Shown one piece after another: positions 1 to 11,611 of a DNA stretch of 64,000 nt. The DNA lies in the NCBI RefSeq assembly GCF_001425785.1, contig NZ_LMDI01000015.1, forward strand, positions 41,809 to 105,808. The letters are read 5' to 3'. This DNA is from Rhizobacter sp. Root1221. Its GTDB lineage: Bacteria > Pseudomonadota > Gammaproteobacteria > Burkholderiales > Burkholderiaceae_C. The notes beneath the pieces are model-generated. The model made no database searches and was not told where the DNA came from. It saw nothing but the letters and a program-made list of their open reading frames with translations. How positions within the stretch are numbered: the stretch's first letter is position 1; each line of letters starts with the position of its first letter. The translations under genes and the position numbers were made by a program.

Positions 1-680
1 GCGTCCATGGCGGTCAGCACCAGGTCGATGGGCAGGCCGGCTGCTTCGAAGGCCTCGTCGATGTGGATGCGGCCCGTGTAGCCGGCGCCATACGTGATGA
101 TCGGGAACTTCGACAGGCGCTGCAGCGTGAGCGGTTCGCCGTCGAGCAGCGGGTGGTCGGGCGGCACGATCACGCTGTGGGTCCAGCGGTAGCAGGGCAG
201 GGCGACCAGGTTGTCGTACTTGTCGAGGGCCTCGGTGGCAATGCCGATGTCGGCCTCGCCCGAGATCAACATCTCGGCCACCTGCTTGGGTGAGCCCTGG
301 TGCAGGTTCAGCGTGACCTGCGGGTAACGCTGGCGGAAGTCACGCACCGCGCCGGGCAACGCGTAGCGCGCCTGCGAGTGGGTGGCCGCGATCGACAGCC
401 GGCCGTTCGCCTGTTGCGTGAATTCCTCGCCGGCACGGCGCAGGTTGTCGGCGTCGTTCAGCATGTTCTCGACGATGGGCACGATCAGCGTGCCCACCTC
501 CGTCAGCGACGTGAGCCGCTTGCCCGCACGCACGAAAAGGTCCACCCCGAGTTCTTCCTCGAGTTCGCGGATCTGGCGGCTGACACCGGGTTGCGACGTG
601 TGCAGCACCTTGGCCACCTCGGTGAGGTTGTAGCCGCAGCGAACCGCTTCACGGACCGAGCGCAGTTGTTGAAAATTCAT
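1..680 (-). CDS. cysB: CysB-type LysR family transcriptional regulator (5' part; 3' end beyond window)
   Basis: Reading from the ATG at 680 towards base 1 gives about 226 residues with no stop, so the C-terminus lies outside the window. The N-terminus (MNFQQLRSVREAVR) and the winged helix-turn-helix (TSQPGVSRQIRELEEELG, about residues 29-46) are typical of the CysB/Cbl branch. A substrate-binding domain follows (IAATHSQARYALP, then GEADIGIATEAL). CysB proteins sense acetylserine or sulfate status and activate cysteine genes. The cys operon at 44.6-51.4 kb is a likely target, but that is inference. Cbl or another close paralogue cannot be excluded without the C-terminus. Confidence 0.85.
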   Translation of the reverse strand, partial: MNFQQLRSVREAVRCGYNLTEVAKVLHTSQPGVSRQIRELEEELGVDLFVRAGKRLTSLTEVGTLIVPIVENMLNDADNLRRAGEEFTQQANGRLSIAATHSQARYALPGAVRDFRQRYPQVTLNLHQGSPKQVAEMLISGEADIGIATEALDKYDNLVALPCYRWTHSVIVPPDHPLLDGEPLTLQRLSKFPIITYGAGYTGRIHIDEAFEAAGLPIDLVLTAMD

Positions 681-696
681 GGGAGGGGACCGGCAG

Positions 697-720
697 AAAA
701 AACGGGCCGAAGCCGGCCCG
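697..720 (-). terminator. Rho-independent terminator of the peroxiredoxin gene
   Basis: On the minus strand a 7-bp GC stem (CGGGCCG paired with CGGCCCG, four-base loop) is followed by six U residues, seen as AAAAAA at 697-702 on the plus strand. It lies just after the peroxiredoxin stop codon at 742 and before the CysB-type gene. Confidence 0.75.
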
Positions 721-741
721 CGTGCGTGAGGGGCGAGTGCC

Positions 742-1383
742 TTACTTGTTCGGCTGCGGCGTGAGGCGCAGGTACGGCGTGACAGCGGTGTACCCCTTCG
801 GGAACTTCTGCTTGATGACCTCGGGGTCCTGGATGGACGGCACGATCACGACGTCGTCACCGTCCTTCCAGTTGCCGGGCGTGGCCACGCTGTGCGAGTC
901 GGTCAGCTGCAGCGAGTCGATCACGCGGAGGATCTCGTCGAAGTTGCGGCCGGTGCTGGCCGGGTACGTGATGGTCAGGCGGATCTTCCTGGCCGGGTCG
1001 ATCACGAACAGCGAGCGCACCGTGGCCGTGGTGCTGGCGTTCGGGTGGATCAGGTCGTACAGCTCGGAGACCTTGCGGTCCGCGTCCGCGAGGATCGGGA
1101 ACCCCACCACGGTCTTCTGGGTGGTGTTGATGTCGTTGATCCACTTGGCGTGCGACTCGACCGCGTCGACCGACAGCGCGATGGCCTTGACGTTGCGCCT
1201 TGCGAACTCGTCCTTCAGCTTGGCCGTGAGGCCGAGCTCGGTGGTGCACACCGGCGTGAAGTCGGCGGGGTGGGAGAACAACACACCCCAGCTGCTGCCG
1301 AGCCAGTCGTGGAAGTGGATCTCGCCCGCGCTGGATTGCTGGGTGAAGTCAGGGGCGGTGTCGCCGAGTTTCAAGCTGGCCAT
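742..1383 (-). CDS. 1-Cys peroxiredoxin (AhpC/TSA superfamily, Prx6 type)
   Basis: This 213-residue protein should reduce hydrogen peroxide, organic peroxides or peroxynitrite in the cytoplasm. The peroxidatic cysteine is Cys46 in the motif PADFTPVCTTE. I see no other cysteine, so it is of the 1-Cys class and needs an external thiol reductant. The C-terminal extension (GNWKDGDDVVIVPSIQDPE) is characteristic of Prx6-type enzymes, and the length fits that subfamily. It appears monocistronic, with its own terminator at 697-720. No OxyR site was recognised in the bases upstream of 1383. Confidence 0.92.
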   Translation of the reverse strand: MASLKLGDTAPDFTQQSSAGEIHFHDWLGSSWGVLFSHPADFTPVCTTELGLTAKLKDEFARRNVKAIALSVDAVESHAKWINDINTTQKTVVGFPILADADRKVSELYDLIHPNASTTATVRSLFVIDPARKIRLTITYPASTGRNFDEILRVIDSLQLTDSHSVATPGNWKDGDDVVIVPSIQDPEVIKQKFPKGYTAVTPYLRLTPQPNK

Positions 1384-1484
1384 CGTGATCCTTGCTGTTG
1401 ATTTCCGAACAGGGGGTCAGTATCCGAGGCACGCTTCGGTGAAGGAACAACTGATTCATGCTTTTCTTATGCGTTTTTCGCACA

Positions 1485-1513
1485 AGAGAAAACGGAGGCC
1501 ACTGGCCTCCGTT
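1485..1513 (-). terminator. Rho-independent terminator of hppA
   Basis: A 10-bp perfect stem (AACGGAGGCC paired with GGCCTCCGTT, three-base loop) on the minus strand is followed by the U-rich sequence TTCTCTTG. It lies 20 bases beyond the hppA stop codon. Confidence 0.8.
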
Positions 1514-1532
1514 GGCGGGGAGCCCGGCGGGT

Positions 1533-3680
1533 TCAGGGTGACGCGCGGGCCGTCGGGGCGGGTGCAGGCGCGTGGATGGCCGGCACCTCCGCCTGGGCCG
1601 CCGTGTGGGGCACGAGGCCGCCGGGCAACAGCGGCACGATCAGCAGGGCCACGATGTTGATGATCTTGATGAGCGGGTTCACGGCCGGGCCGGCCGTGTC
1701 CTTGTAGGGGTCGCCCACGGTGTCGCCGGTGACGGCGGCCTTGTGCGCCTCGGAACCCTTGCCGCCATGGTGGCCGTCCTCGATGTACTTCTTCGCGTTG
1801 TCCCATGCACCGCCGCCGGTGCACATCGAGATGGCGACGAAGAGGCCCGTGACGATGGTACCCATCAGCAGCCCGCCGAGCGCGGCCGGGCCCAGCAGCA
1901 GGCCCACCAGGATGGGCACCACCACCGGCAGCAGGCTCGGGACGATCATCTCCTTGATGGCCGCCCCCGTGAGCATGTCGACCGCGCGGCCGTACTCGGG
2001 TTTGCCGCTGCCGTCCATGATGCCCTTGATGTCGCGGAACTGGCGGCGCACTTCCTCCACCACCGCGCCAGCGGCGCGGCCCACGGCCTCCATCGCCATC
2101 GCGCCGAAGAGGTAGGGGATCAACCCGCCGATGAACAGGCCCACGATGACCATCGGTTCGGACAGGTCGAACCGCACGACCAGCCCGCGCGCCGTCAGCG
2201 CGTGGGTGTAGTCGGCGAACAGCACCAGGGCGGCCAGGCCCGCCGACCCGATGGCATACCCCTTCGTGACCGCCTTCGTGGTGTTGCCGACGGCGTCGAG
2301 CGGGTCGGTCACGTCGCGCACGGACTTGGGCAGCTCGGCCATCTCGGCGATGCCGCCGGCGTTGTCGGTGATGGGGCCGTAGGCATCGAGTGCCACGACG
2401 ATGCCGGCCATGCTCAGCATGGCGGTGGCGGCCACGGCGATGCCGTAGAGGCCGGCCAGCTCGTACGACACGAGGATGGCGATGCAGACGAACAGCACCG
2501 GCCACGCGGTGGAACGCATCGACACGCCGAGCCCGGCGATGATGTTGGTGCCGTGCCCGGTGGTGGACGCCTGGGCGATGTGCTGCACCGGCTTGTAGTT
2601 GGTGCCGGTGTAGAACTCGGTGATCCACACCATCGCGGCCGTCAGCACGAGGCCCACGGCACACGCGCCGAACAGGCGCAAGTGCGTGTCTGCACCGAGT
2701 GCGTTGTCGGGCATCACCGCCTTCGTGATGAACCAGAAGCCGACGAGCGAGATGACCCCGGCCACCGTCAGCCCCTTGTAGAGCGCCGGCATCACGTTTT
2801 TCATGCCTGGGCTGGCCTTGACCGCGCTGCACCCGATGATGGAGGCGATGATCGAGAACGCGCCGAGCGTCAGCGGATACAGCACCGCGTACAGCGCGGC
2901 ATTGGGCACCACCAGCGCGCCGAGCGCCATCGTGGCGATCAGCGTCACGGCGTAGGTCTCGAACAGGTCGGCCGCCATGCCGGCGCAGTCGCCCACGTTG
3001 TCACCCACGTTGTCGGCGATCACGGCCGGGTTGCGCGGATCGTCCTCCGGGATGCCGGCCTCCACCTTGCCCACGAGGTCGGCGCCCACGTCGGCCCCCT
3101 TCGTGAAGATGCCACCCCCGAGCCGCGCGAAGATGGAGATCAGTGACGCGCCGAACGCGAAGCCCAGCAGCGGCTTCAGCGTGCCCGCCAGCATCTCGGG
3201 GGCCACCGCGCCGCCGCGGGTGAGGAACATGAAAAAGAGCGTCACGCCCAGCAGGCCGAGGCCCACCACCAGCATGCCGGTGATGGCGCCGCCCTTGAAC
3301 GCGACGTTGAGCGCCGGGGCGATGCCTTGCGTGGCCGCCTGCGCGGTGCGCACGTTGGCGCGCACCGAGACGTTCATGCCGATGAACCCGCACGCGCCCG
3401 ACAGCACGGCGCCGAGCACGAACCCGCCCGCGGTGATGAGGTCGAGGAACAGGCCGATGAGGATGGCCAGCACGACGCCGACGATGGCGATGGTCTTGTA
3501 CTGGCGCGCGAGGTATGCCGACGCCCCTTGCTGGATGGCCGCCGCGATCTCCTGCATGCGGGGGTTGCCAGGGTCCTGCTTCAGGATCCAGCTTCTCTGG
3601 ATGAAGCCGTAGAGAACCGCGATCGCTCCGCAGGCCAGCGCGAGGTACGCCAGCAGGTTGGGCGCCAGGGGTTGGGACAT
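1533..3680 (-). CDS. hppA: K+-independent proton-pumping membrane pyrophosphatase
   Basis: This 715-residue multi-pass inner-membrane protein hydrolyses pyrophosphate and pumps protons. The substrate loop is clear: [19 protein letters not shown] followed by [11 protein letters not shown], with a further Asp-rich Mg-PPi motif near the C-terminus ([17 protein letters not shown]). The class-defining motif reads [10 protein letters not shown], with Lys469 and Thr472 where K+-dependent enzymes have alanines; this is the known signature of K+-independent H+ pumps. It starts 220 bases from the divergent soluble pyrophosphatase and has its own terminator. The final 30 or so residues are rich in Ala and Pro and look unstructured. 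Confidence 0.95.
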   Translation of the reverse strand: MSQPLAPNLLAYLALACGAIAVLYGFIQRSWILKQDPGNPRMQEIAAAIQQGASAYLARQYKTIAIVGVVLAILIGLFLDLITAGGFVLGAVLSGACGFIGMNVSVRANVRTAQAATQGIAPALNVAFKGGAITGMLVVGLGLLGVTLFFMFLTRGGAVAPEMLAGTLKPLLGFAFGASLISIFARLGGGIFTKGADVGADLVGKVEAGIPEDDPRNPAVIADNVGDNVGDCAGMAADLFETYAVTLIATMALGALVVPNAALYAVLYPLTLGAFSIIASIIGCSAVKASPGMKNVMPALYKGLTVAGVISLVGFWFITKAVMPDNALGADTHLRLFGACAVGLVLTAAMVWITEFYTGTNYKPVQHIAQASTTGHGTNIIAGLGVSMRSTAWPVLFVCIAILVSYELAGLYGIAVAATAMLSMAGIVVALDAYGPITDNAGGIAEMAELPKSVRDVTDPLDAVGNTTKAVTKGYAIGSAGLAALVLFADYTHALTARGLVVRFDLSEPMVIVGLFIGGLIPYLFGAMAMEAVGRAAGAVVEEVRRQFRDIKGIMDGSGKPEYGRAVDMLTGAAIKEMIVPSLLPVVVPILVGLLLGPAALGGLLMGTIVTGLFVAISMCTGGGAWDNAKKYIEDGHHGGKGSEAHKAAVTGDTVGDPYKDTAGPAVNPLIKIINIVALLIVPLLPGGLVPHTAAQAEVPAIHAPAPAPTARASP

Positions 3681-3900
3681 TGGGGGACTCCTTCGTCGTC
3701 TGAACGTGGACTACTGGAACGGAACCGTCAAATGCCTTCGCCCCGGGTACCAACGTGGGGACGTGTAGCGGCGCATGCTAAGGGAACAACGGACCGAAGT
3801 CCTCATGGTGTTTTCCAGCGGTAAGGACACTGCAAGGGAACAGCCGTGCGAAAGGGTAAAATACGTGTTTTCCCGCGTCCGCAACCTGACCACCTACACC
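3681..3900. promoter_or_regulatory. Divergent hppA/ppa promoter region
   Basis: These 220 bases separate two divergently transcribed pyrophosphatase genes and contain no convincing gene. The clearest element is TAAAAT at 3857-3862, a good -10 candidate for ppa about 40 bases before its ATG. I could not find a convincing -35 box or an operator. Confidence 0.4.
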
Positions 3901-4440
3901 ATGAGCCTGGACAAAGTGACCCCTGGGGCCAAAGCGCCCGAGCAGTTCAACGTGATCATCGAGATTCCGATGAACGCCGATCCCGTCAAGTACGAGGTGG
4001 ACAAGGACAGCGGCGCCCTGTTCGTGGATCGCTTCATGAGCACGGCGATGCACTACCCGTGCAACTACGGCTACATCCCCCAGACGCTGTCCGACGACGG
4101 CGATCCGGTGGACGTGCTCGTGATCACGCCGTTCCCGCTGTTCCCGGGCGTGGTGGTGCCATGCCGCCCCATCGGCATCCTGAAGATGGAAGACGAGGCT
4201 GGCGGTGACGCCAAGCTGCTCGCCGTGCCCATCGACAAGATCCTGCCGATCTACACGCACTGGCAGAAGCCGGAAGACATGAACCCGCTGCGCCTGAAGA
4301 CCATCCAGCACTTCTTCGAGCACTACAAGGACCTGGAACCCGGCAAGTGGGTCAAGGTCACGGGCTGGGAAGGCCCGGAAGCCGCCAAGGAAGAAGTCCT
4401 CAACGGCATCGCCGCGTACGCCAAGTCCGCCAAGGACTGA
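3901..4440 (+). CDS. ppa: Soluble inorganic pyrophosphatase (family I)
   Basis: This 179-residue cytoplasmic enzyme hydrolyses pyrophosphate to phosphate and so drives biosynthetic reactions forward. Family I features are present: [15 protein letters not shown], then the metal-binding DGDPVDVLV, and Lys/Tyr-rich active-site segments further on ([16 protein letters not shown]). The ATG at 3901 gives the normal family length and start (MSLDKV). The frame is open further upstream, but that extension is not family-like. A strong terminator follows at 4464-4487. Confidence 0.95.
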   Translation: MSLDKVTPGAKAPEQFNVIIEIPMNADPVKYEVDKDSGALFVDRFMSTAMHYPCNYGYIPQTLSDDGDPVDVLVITPFPLFPGVVVPCRPIGILKMEDEAGGDAKLLAVPIDKILPIYTHWQKPEDMNPLRLKTIQHFFEHYKDLEPGKWVKVTGWEGPEAAKEEVLNGIAAYAKSAKD

Positions 4441-4463
4441 GAACGCCGCATCCGCAGCAGGAG

Positions 4464-4487
4464 GCCGCAGCGTGCTGCGGCTTTTTT
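4464..4487 (+). terminator. Rho-independent terminator of ppa
   Basis: The stem GCCGCAGC paired with GCTGCGGC, with a two-base nominal loop, is followed immediately by six T residues at 4482-4487. It lies 24 bases after the ppa stop and just before the convergent SRPBCC gene. Confidence 0.85.
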
Positions 4488-4494
4488 CATGGCG

Positions 4495-5460
4495 TCAGCC
4501 GTTGCGCTCGCGCTGGCGGTACATCGCCTCGATGACGGCGTGCCGCGTCCAGAATGCTTCGGGCACCTGGCCGCGCAGGCGGTCCTCGAGGATGTCGGCG
4601 TGGGTGTGCCATCCGCCGCTGACGCTGCGCAGTTCGGCCGAGTCGGCGAGCCGGGTGTGCGTGAGCACGAGCCGCACCAGGTTGCCCTGGGGCACGAGTT
4701 CGAACATCACCTCCGACGCGGCCGGGCCCGGTCCCCAGGTGAACCCCAGCCGGTGCAGCGGATCAATCTGCGTGACGGTGCCGCGCAGCACGTGGCCGGC
4801 CTCCATCGCCCGGTAAGCCTCGGGCGTGGGTACCTTGACGGGAGAGAGGTCGGCATGCCGGAAGTGCAACTCCACCGCACCACCGAGCCGCAGTTCCATC
4901 GGGCCACCCGCGAGCCAGAGCGCGCGTTTGTCGGGGTCGGTCAGGAATTCCCAAACCCGTTCGGCGGGGCCGGGCAGCAGGCGCTCCATGCGCACGGTGC
5001 TGGCGGAAACCGGGTGGACATGCCCATCCACGGGATGCAGTTCACGGTCGAGCGTGGACAGCATGAAGTCCCAGCCGGCCCGTGTGCGCTGGGCGAAGTC
5101 GGCCCATTCGGCCGGGATCTCGTGCAAGAGGGTCAGCTCGCAACCACCCGGTGAATCGGCGACGGTGACGGTGACCCGCGACGATGCGGTGCCAGCCACG
5201 CCCCAGGTGAACACGAGGCGGCCGGGCCGCACGATCTCCAGGTATTCGCCGACATGGTCGAGCACCTGGCCCTGCCGCTCCACCTCGAATGAGAACCGGC
5301 CGCCCACGCGCGGGTCGAGGGTGAGGTGGCAGATGCGTTCGTCGCGCACCCCCGGGCCGAACATCCAGCGGCCGATCCAGGCCGGGTCGAGCCACGCGTC
5401 GAACACCCGGTCGGCGGGCACATCGAATCGGTGGGTCACGGTGACGGTGGTGTCGGTCAT
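4495..5460 (-). CDS. Tandem SRPBCC (AHSA1-like) domain protein
   Basis: This 321-residue protein contains two START-like AHSA1/activator domains in tandem. The first (about 1-140) begins THRFDVPADRVFDAWLDPAWIGRWM. The second (about 150-310) begins VRMERLLPGPAERVWEFLTDPDKRALW. Each repeats the family pattern of an amphipathic opening, a W-rich segment after a DP or TDP turn, and a later WG motif (FTWGVAG, FTWGPGP). Such domains bind hydrophobic ligands in a deep pocket, but the ligand here is unknown. These units often occur as separate adjacent genes, so the fusion is somewhat unusual. No signal peptide is seen. Confidence 0.8.
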   Translation of the reverse strand: MTDTTVTVTHRFDVPADRVFDAWLDPAWIGRWMFGPGVRDERICHLTLDPRVGGRFSFEVERQGQVLDHVGEYLEIVRPGRLVFTWGVAGTASSRVTVTVADSPGGCELTLLHEIPAEWADFAQRTRAGWDFMLSTLDRELHPVDGHVHPVSASTVRMERLLPGPAERVWEFLTDPDKRALWLAGGPMELRLGGAVELHFRHADLSPVKVPTPEAYRAMEAGHVLRGTVTQIDPLHRLGFTWGPGPAASEVMFELVPQGNLVRLVLTHTRLADSAELRSVSGGWHTHADILEDRLRGQVPEAFWTRHAVIEAMYRQRERNG

Positions 5461-5589
5461 CGCGGGGTCTCCTGGCGGCGGCGCCGGTGGCCCAGGATGA
5501 AAGGTCCTGGTTTTGCTGTCAATGCGGAACTGTCCGGCCCGGCGCGCGCTCTACACTGCCTCTTTCGTTCCCGGAGCCTGTCCTTGCCC

Positions 5590-8310
5590 ATGCTGCACCG
5601 AATCCTGAGCGTTGCCGTCGGCGTGTCTGCCGCATTGTTCGTCCAAGCGAGTACCGCCCAGGCCGCCCCGCCCGGGGTCACGAAGGTGCAGGCGGTGGAG
5701 GGCATCACCGAGTACCGGCTGGCCAACGGCCTGCAGGTGCTGCTGATCCCCGACGCCTCCAAGCCCACCACCACCGTCAACATGACGTACCACGTGGGCT
5801 CGCGCCAGGAGAACTACGGCGAAACCGGCATGGCCCACCTGCTGGAGCACCTGCTGTTCAAGGGTTCCAAGAAGCACCCCACGGTGTGGTCCGAGTTCAC
5901 GAAGCGCGGCCTGGCCGCCAACGGCAGCACGTGGTTCGACCGCACGAACTACTTCGCCAGCTTTGCCAGCAACGAGGACAACCTGCGCTGGTACCTCGGC
6001 TGGCAGGCCGACGCCATGGTCAACAGCTTCATCGCCCGCAAGGACCTCGACACCGAGATGACCGTGGTGCGCAACGAGATGGAGATGGGCGAGAACAACC
6101 CGCAGCGCATCCTGTTCGAGAAGACGCTCGCCACCATGTTCCAGTGGCACAACTACGGCAAGAACACCATCGGCGCGCGCACCGACGTCGAAAACGTCGA
6201 CATCCCGCGCCTGCAGGCCTTCTACCGCACGTACTACCAGCCCGACAACGCCACGCTGATCGTCTCGGGCAAGTTCGAACCGGCCAAGGTACTCGGCTGG
6301 ATCGCTGCCGACTTCGCGCGCGTTCCCAAACCGTCGCGCAAGCTGCCCATGCAGTACACGCTGGACCCGGTGCAGGACGGCGAACGCAGCATCACGCTGC
6401 ACCGCGTGGGCGGTGTGCCGCTCATCAACGCGGCCTACCACGTGCCCCCAGGCGCGAGCCGCGACTACGCGGCCATCGAACTCATCAACCTCGTGATGGG
6501 CGACACCCCGTCCGGCCGGCTGCACAAGCGGCTCACCGAGCAGCAGCTCGCTGCCGCCACCTACGCCTTCGCGGAGGGCCTCGCGGAACCGGGCTTCACG
6601 CTGTTCGGCGCGCAGCTCGCCCCTGGGCAGGACGTGGACAAGGCCCGCGCGGCGCTGATCGCCACCGTCGAGTCGGTGGTCACCGAACCCATCACCGACG
6701 AAGAGTTCAAGCGCGCCCAGGCCAAGTGGCTCAAGGACTGGGAGCAGGCCTTCACCAACCCGGAAACCGTGGGCGTGTCGCTCAGCGAGTCGGTGGCCCA
6801 GGGCGACTGGCGCCTCTTTTTCCTCACCCGTGACCGCGTGCAGGCCCTGACGCTGGCCGACGTGCAGCGCGTGGCGGCCGAGCGGCTGCTGCCCAGCAAC
6901 CGCACGCTGGGTGTCTATGTGCCCACCGAAAAGCCGGCCCGCGCGCCGTTGCCGGCCCGCGTGGACATGGCGGCCGAACTGAAGGCGTTCAAGCCGCAGG
7001 CCGCCGCGGCCTCCGTGGAGGCGTTCGAGGCCACGCCGGCCAACATCGACCGCCGCACCGAACGGTTCGACGTCGGCGGCCTGAAGGTGGCCGTGCTGCC
7101 GAAGGGCGCCCGAGGTGGCGCCGTGCGCGCCACGATGACCCTGCACTTCGGCAACGAAAAGACGCTCTTCGGGCAGAACGACGTGCCCGCCGCCGTGGCC
7201 GCGTTGCTCGACAAAGGCACCACCACGCTGTCCCGCCAGCAGGTGCAGGACCGCCTGGACGCGCTGAAGACCGAACTCGCGATCGGTGGCGACGACGGCA
7301 CCGTGTCGGTCTCGCTGCAGACGCGGCGCGAGCACCTTGCCGACGCGGTGCTGCTGGTCGCGGACCTGCTGCGCAACCCGGTGTTTCCGGCCGATGCCGC
7401 CGAAGAGCTGCGCCGCCAGTCGCTGTCGGGCATCGAGCAGCAGCGCCGTGAGCCGGGCGCGCTGGCCTCCAACACGCTGGCGCGCCACGGCAATCCGTAC
7501 CCGCGCGGTGATGTGCGCCACGCGCGCACGTTCGACGAAATGGAGCAGGACGTGCGTGGCATCACGCTCGAGAACGTCAAGGCGTTCCACAAGCGCTTCT
7601 ACGGGCTGTCGCGCGCCGAGTTCGGCGCGGCGGGAGACGTCGACGTGCCGGCCCTGAAGGCCGCGTTGCAACAGGGCTTTGGCGACTGGCAGGGTGGTGA
7701 GCCCTACACCCGCGTCCCGGACCCCATCGTGCCGGTCAAGCCGGAACGCTTCATGCTGTCCACCCCCGACAAGCAGAACGCCAACTTCCTGGCACGCCTC
7801 GACGTGCCGCTGGCCGACACCGACGCCGACTACCCGGCGCTGATGATGGCCAACTACCTGCTGGGCGCCGGCGGCAGCTCGCGGCTCTGGAAGCGCATCC
7901 GCGAGACCGAGGGCCTGTCGTACGACGTGCGCACCGGCGTCAGCTGGAACAGCCAGGAGCCGCATTCGTCGTGGACGGGCAGCGCCATCTTCGCGCCGCA
8001 GAACCGCGCCAAGGTGGAAGCCTCGTTCAACGACGAGCTGGCCAAGGCCTTGAAGTCGGGTTTCACGGCGCAGGAACTGGCCGAAGGCAAGAACGGCCTG
8101 CTGTCCTTCCGCCGCCTGTCGCGCGCGCAGGACGGCGTACTCGCGTCGGCGCTCGCCAACAACCTGCACCTCGGCCGCACGTTCGCGGTGTCGGCCAAGG
8201 TGGACGACGCACTGTCGAAGCTGACGGTGGAGCAGGTCAACGAGGCCCTGCGCCGCTACGTGAAGCCGTCCGACCTGGTGGTGGTGTTCGCCGGCGACTT
8301 CAAGCCTTGA
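5590..8310 (+). CDS. Exported M16 family zinc metallopeptidase (two-domain, pitrilysin-like)
   Basis: This protein is 906 residues from the ATG at 5590. An N-terminal signal peptide (hydrophobic core ending in AQA-APPG, about residue 28) predicts export. The inverted zinc motif HxxEH appears as HLLEHLLFKG, with the downstream acidic ligand region RNEMEMGENNP. The C-terminal half is a second M16 domain without the zinc motif (NEKTLFGQNDVPAAVAALL, GAGGSSRLWKRIRETEGLSYDV). This arrangement suits a periplasmic peptidase that degrades peptides. A TACACT at 5552-5557 could be the -10 box. Its last 11 bases overlap the 3' end of the convergent gene at 8300. Confidence 0.9.
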   Translation: MLHRILSVAVGVSAALFVQASTAQAAPPGVTKVQAVEGITEYRLANGLQVLLIPDASKPTTTVNMTYHVGSRQENYGETGMAHLLEHLLFKGSKKHPTVWSEFTKRGLAANGSTWFDRTNYFASFASNEDNLRWYLGWQADAMVNSFIARKDLDTEMTVVRNEMEMGENNPQRILFEKTLATMFQWHNYGKNTIGARTDVENVDIPRLQAFYRTYYQPDNATLIVSGKFEPAKVLGWIAADFARVPKPSRKLPMQYTLDPVQDGERSITLHRVGGVPLINAAYHVPPGASRDYAAIELINLVMGDTPSGRLHKRLTEQQLAAATYAFAEGLAEPGFTLFGAQLAPGQDVDKARAALIATVESVVTEPITDEEFKRAQAKWLKDWEQAFTNPETVGVSLSESVAQGDWRLFFLTRDRVQALTLADVQRVAAERLLPSNRTLGVYVPTEKPARAPLPARVDMAAELKAFKPQAAAASVEAFEATPANIDRRTERFDVGGLKVAVLPKGARGGAVRATMTLHFGNEKTLFGQNDVPAAVAALLDKGTTTLSRQQVQDRLDALKTELAIGGDDGTVSVSLQTRREHLADAVLLVADLLRNPVFPADAAEELRRQSLSGIEQQRREPGALASNTLARHGNPYPRGDVRHARTFDEMEQDVRGITLENVKAFHKRFYGLSRAEFGAAGDVDVPALKAALQQGFGDWQGGEPYTRVPDPIVPVKPERFMLSTPDKQNANFLARLDVPLADTDADYPALMMANYLLGAGGSSRLWKRIRETEGLSYDVRTGVSWNSQEPHSSWTGSAIFAPQNRAKVEASFNDELAKALKSGFTAQELAEGKNGLLSFRRLSRAQDGVLASALANNLHLGRTFAVSAKVDDALSKLTVEQVNEALRRYVKPSDLVVVFAGDFKP

Positions 8311-9469
8311 ACGGCCGGCGCTCGCCCAGCTCCTCGAGGTAGTTCGCCACCCCTTCGCCCTCGCGGGCGAGGTGGTCGGCCACCGCCTCCGAAAACTGCG
8401 GGTGTGCCAGCCAGTGGGCCGACCAGGTCTGCACCGGCAGCAGCCCGCGGGCCATCTTGTGTTCCCCCTGGGCGCCGCCCTCGAACCGGCGGTAGCCCTG
8501 CGCGATGCACCAGGCGAGAGGCTGGTAGTAGCACGCCTCGAAGTGCAGGTTGGGCACGTGTTCCACGGCGCCCCAGTAGCGGCCGAAGGCATTGCGGCGG
8601 TCCGGGTCGATGGCGATCAACGACGCGGCCACGCGTTGCTCACCGCGCCACGCCACGAACAGCAGCCAGTGCCGTGCCATCGTGCGCTGCATGCGCTCGA
8701 AGAAGTCGCGCGTGAGGTACGGCGTGGAGCGATGCTCCTGGTAGGTCTGGCCGTAGCAGCGGTGGAAGAAGTCCCACAGGTCCGGGGTAATCGCGTCGCC
8801 CTCGTGCGAGGTGAATGTGACACCCGCTTCCTGCACGCGGCGGCGTTCTTGCTGGATCTTCTTGCGCTTGTCGCGGTTCAGGTCGGCGAGGAAGTCGGCG
8901 AAGTCGGCGTAGGGTTCGGGCTCGCGCTGGGTCCAGTGGAACTGCACGGTGCTGCGCATCAGCCAGCCCGCGGCCCGCGCGGCGGCCTGGTCGGCCTCGT
9001 CCAGGAACAGCACGTGGGCAGACGACAGCCCGGCCTGGGTGGCGAACTGGGTCATGCCTTCGAGGAGTGCAATGCGCGAGGCCTGGTCGCGGGCCAGCAG
9101 GCGCGGCCCGGGCACCGGCGTGAACGGCACGGCCGACAGCAGCTTCGGGTAGTAGCGCAGGCCGTGGCGGTGGTAGGCGTCGGCCCAGGCCCAGTCGAAC
9201 ACGTACTCGCCGTACGAGTGGTCCTTGACGTACAGGGGGCACGCGGCCACCAGTTCGCCGCCCGCCGACACGGTCAGGAAGCTCGGTGACCAGCCCGTAT
9301 CCTCGGTGGCGCTGCCCGACGCGGTGGCGGCGAGCAGGTAGGCGTGGCGGGTGAAGGGGCCCGCCGACGGCTGGGCGTCATGCAGGCGGTCCCACGCGTC
9401 GGCGTCGATGTCCGCCGGGCTGCCGACTACCCGGATGACATAATCGTCCGAGCCGTTTTTTCGATCCAT
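8300..9469 (-). CDS. FemAB/GNAT-like protein of the DUF482 (COG3146) family
   Basis: This 389-residue protein matches by eye the DUF482 family, often annotated as peptidoglycan-biosynthesis or N-acyltransferase proteins. Supporting segments are DAWDRLHDAQPSAGPFTRHAYL near the N-terminus, YVFDWAWADAYHRHGLRYYPK in the middle, and FEACYYQPLAWCIAQGYRRFEGGAQGEHK in the acyltransferase-like C-terminal half. The acceptor substrate is not established for the family. Its start codon directly abuts that of nadE on the other strand, and its stop overlaps the M16 gene by 11 bases. A shorter true start is possible because the first 15 residues look poorly conserved. Confidence 0.75.
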   Translation of the reverse strand: MDRKNGSDDYVIRVVGSPADIDADAWDRLHDAQPSAGPFTRHAYLLAATASGSATEDTGWSPSFLTVSAGGELVAACPLYVKDHSYGEYVFDWAWADAYHRHGLRYYPKLLSAVPFTPVPGPRLLARDQASRIALLEGMTQFATQAGLSSAHVLFLDEADQAAARAAGWLMRSTVQFHWTQREPEPYADFADFLADLNRDKRKKIQQERRRVQEAGVTFTSHEGDAITPDLWDFFHRCYGQTYQEHRSTPYLTRDFFERMQRTMARHWLLFVAWRGEQRVAASLIAIDPDRRNAFGRYWGAVEHVPNLHFEACYYQPLAWCIAQGYRRFEGGAQGEHKMARGLLPVQTWSAHWLAHPQFSEAVADHLAREGEGVANYLEELGERRPFKA

Positions 9470-11516
<2,047 letters not shown>

Positions 11517-11570
11517 TCCTTCTCTTTCCTGATCCCTGTTCCTGTTCCTGATCCTGTTGAATCTCCATCG

Positions 11571-11596
11571 GGCCCGCCACGTGCGGGCCTTTTTTT
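11571..11596 (+). terminator. Rho-independent terminator of the nadE-PII unit
   Basis: The stem GGCCCGC paired with GCGGGCC, with a five-base loop, is followed by seven T residues at 11590-11596. The 50 bases before it carry a simple imperfect repeat of CCTGTT/CCTGAT with no evident role. Confidence 0.88.
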
Positions 11597-11611
11597 GGGG
11601 GGGCGCCAGGG

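Noticed and set aside
5551..8592. Minus-strand open frame of about 1000 codons opposite the M16 peptidase
   Set aside because: It is antisense to a gene with a signal peptide and zinc motif; its composition is low-complexity His/Arg/Val.
11521..11560. Short CCTGTT/CCTGAT repeats before the PII terminator
   Set aside because: Only a few imperfect six-base units are present, too few and irregular for a CRISPR or a meaningful tandem repeat.
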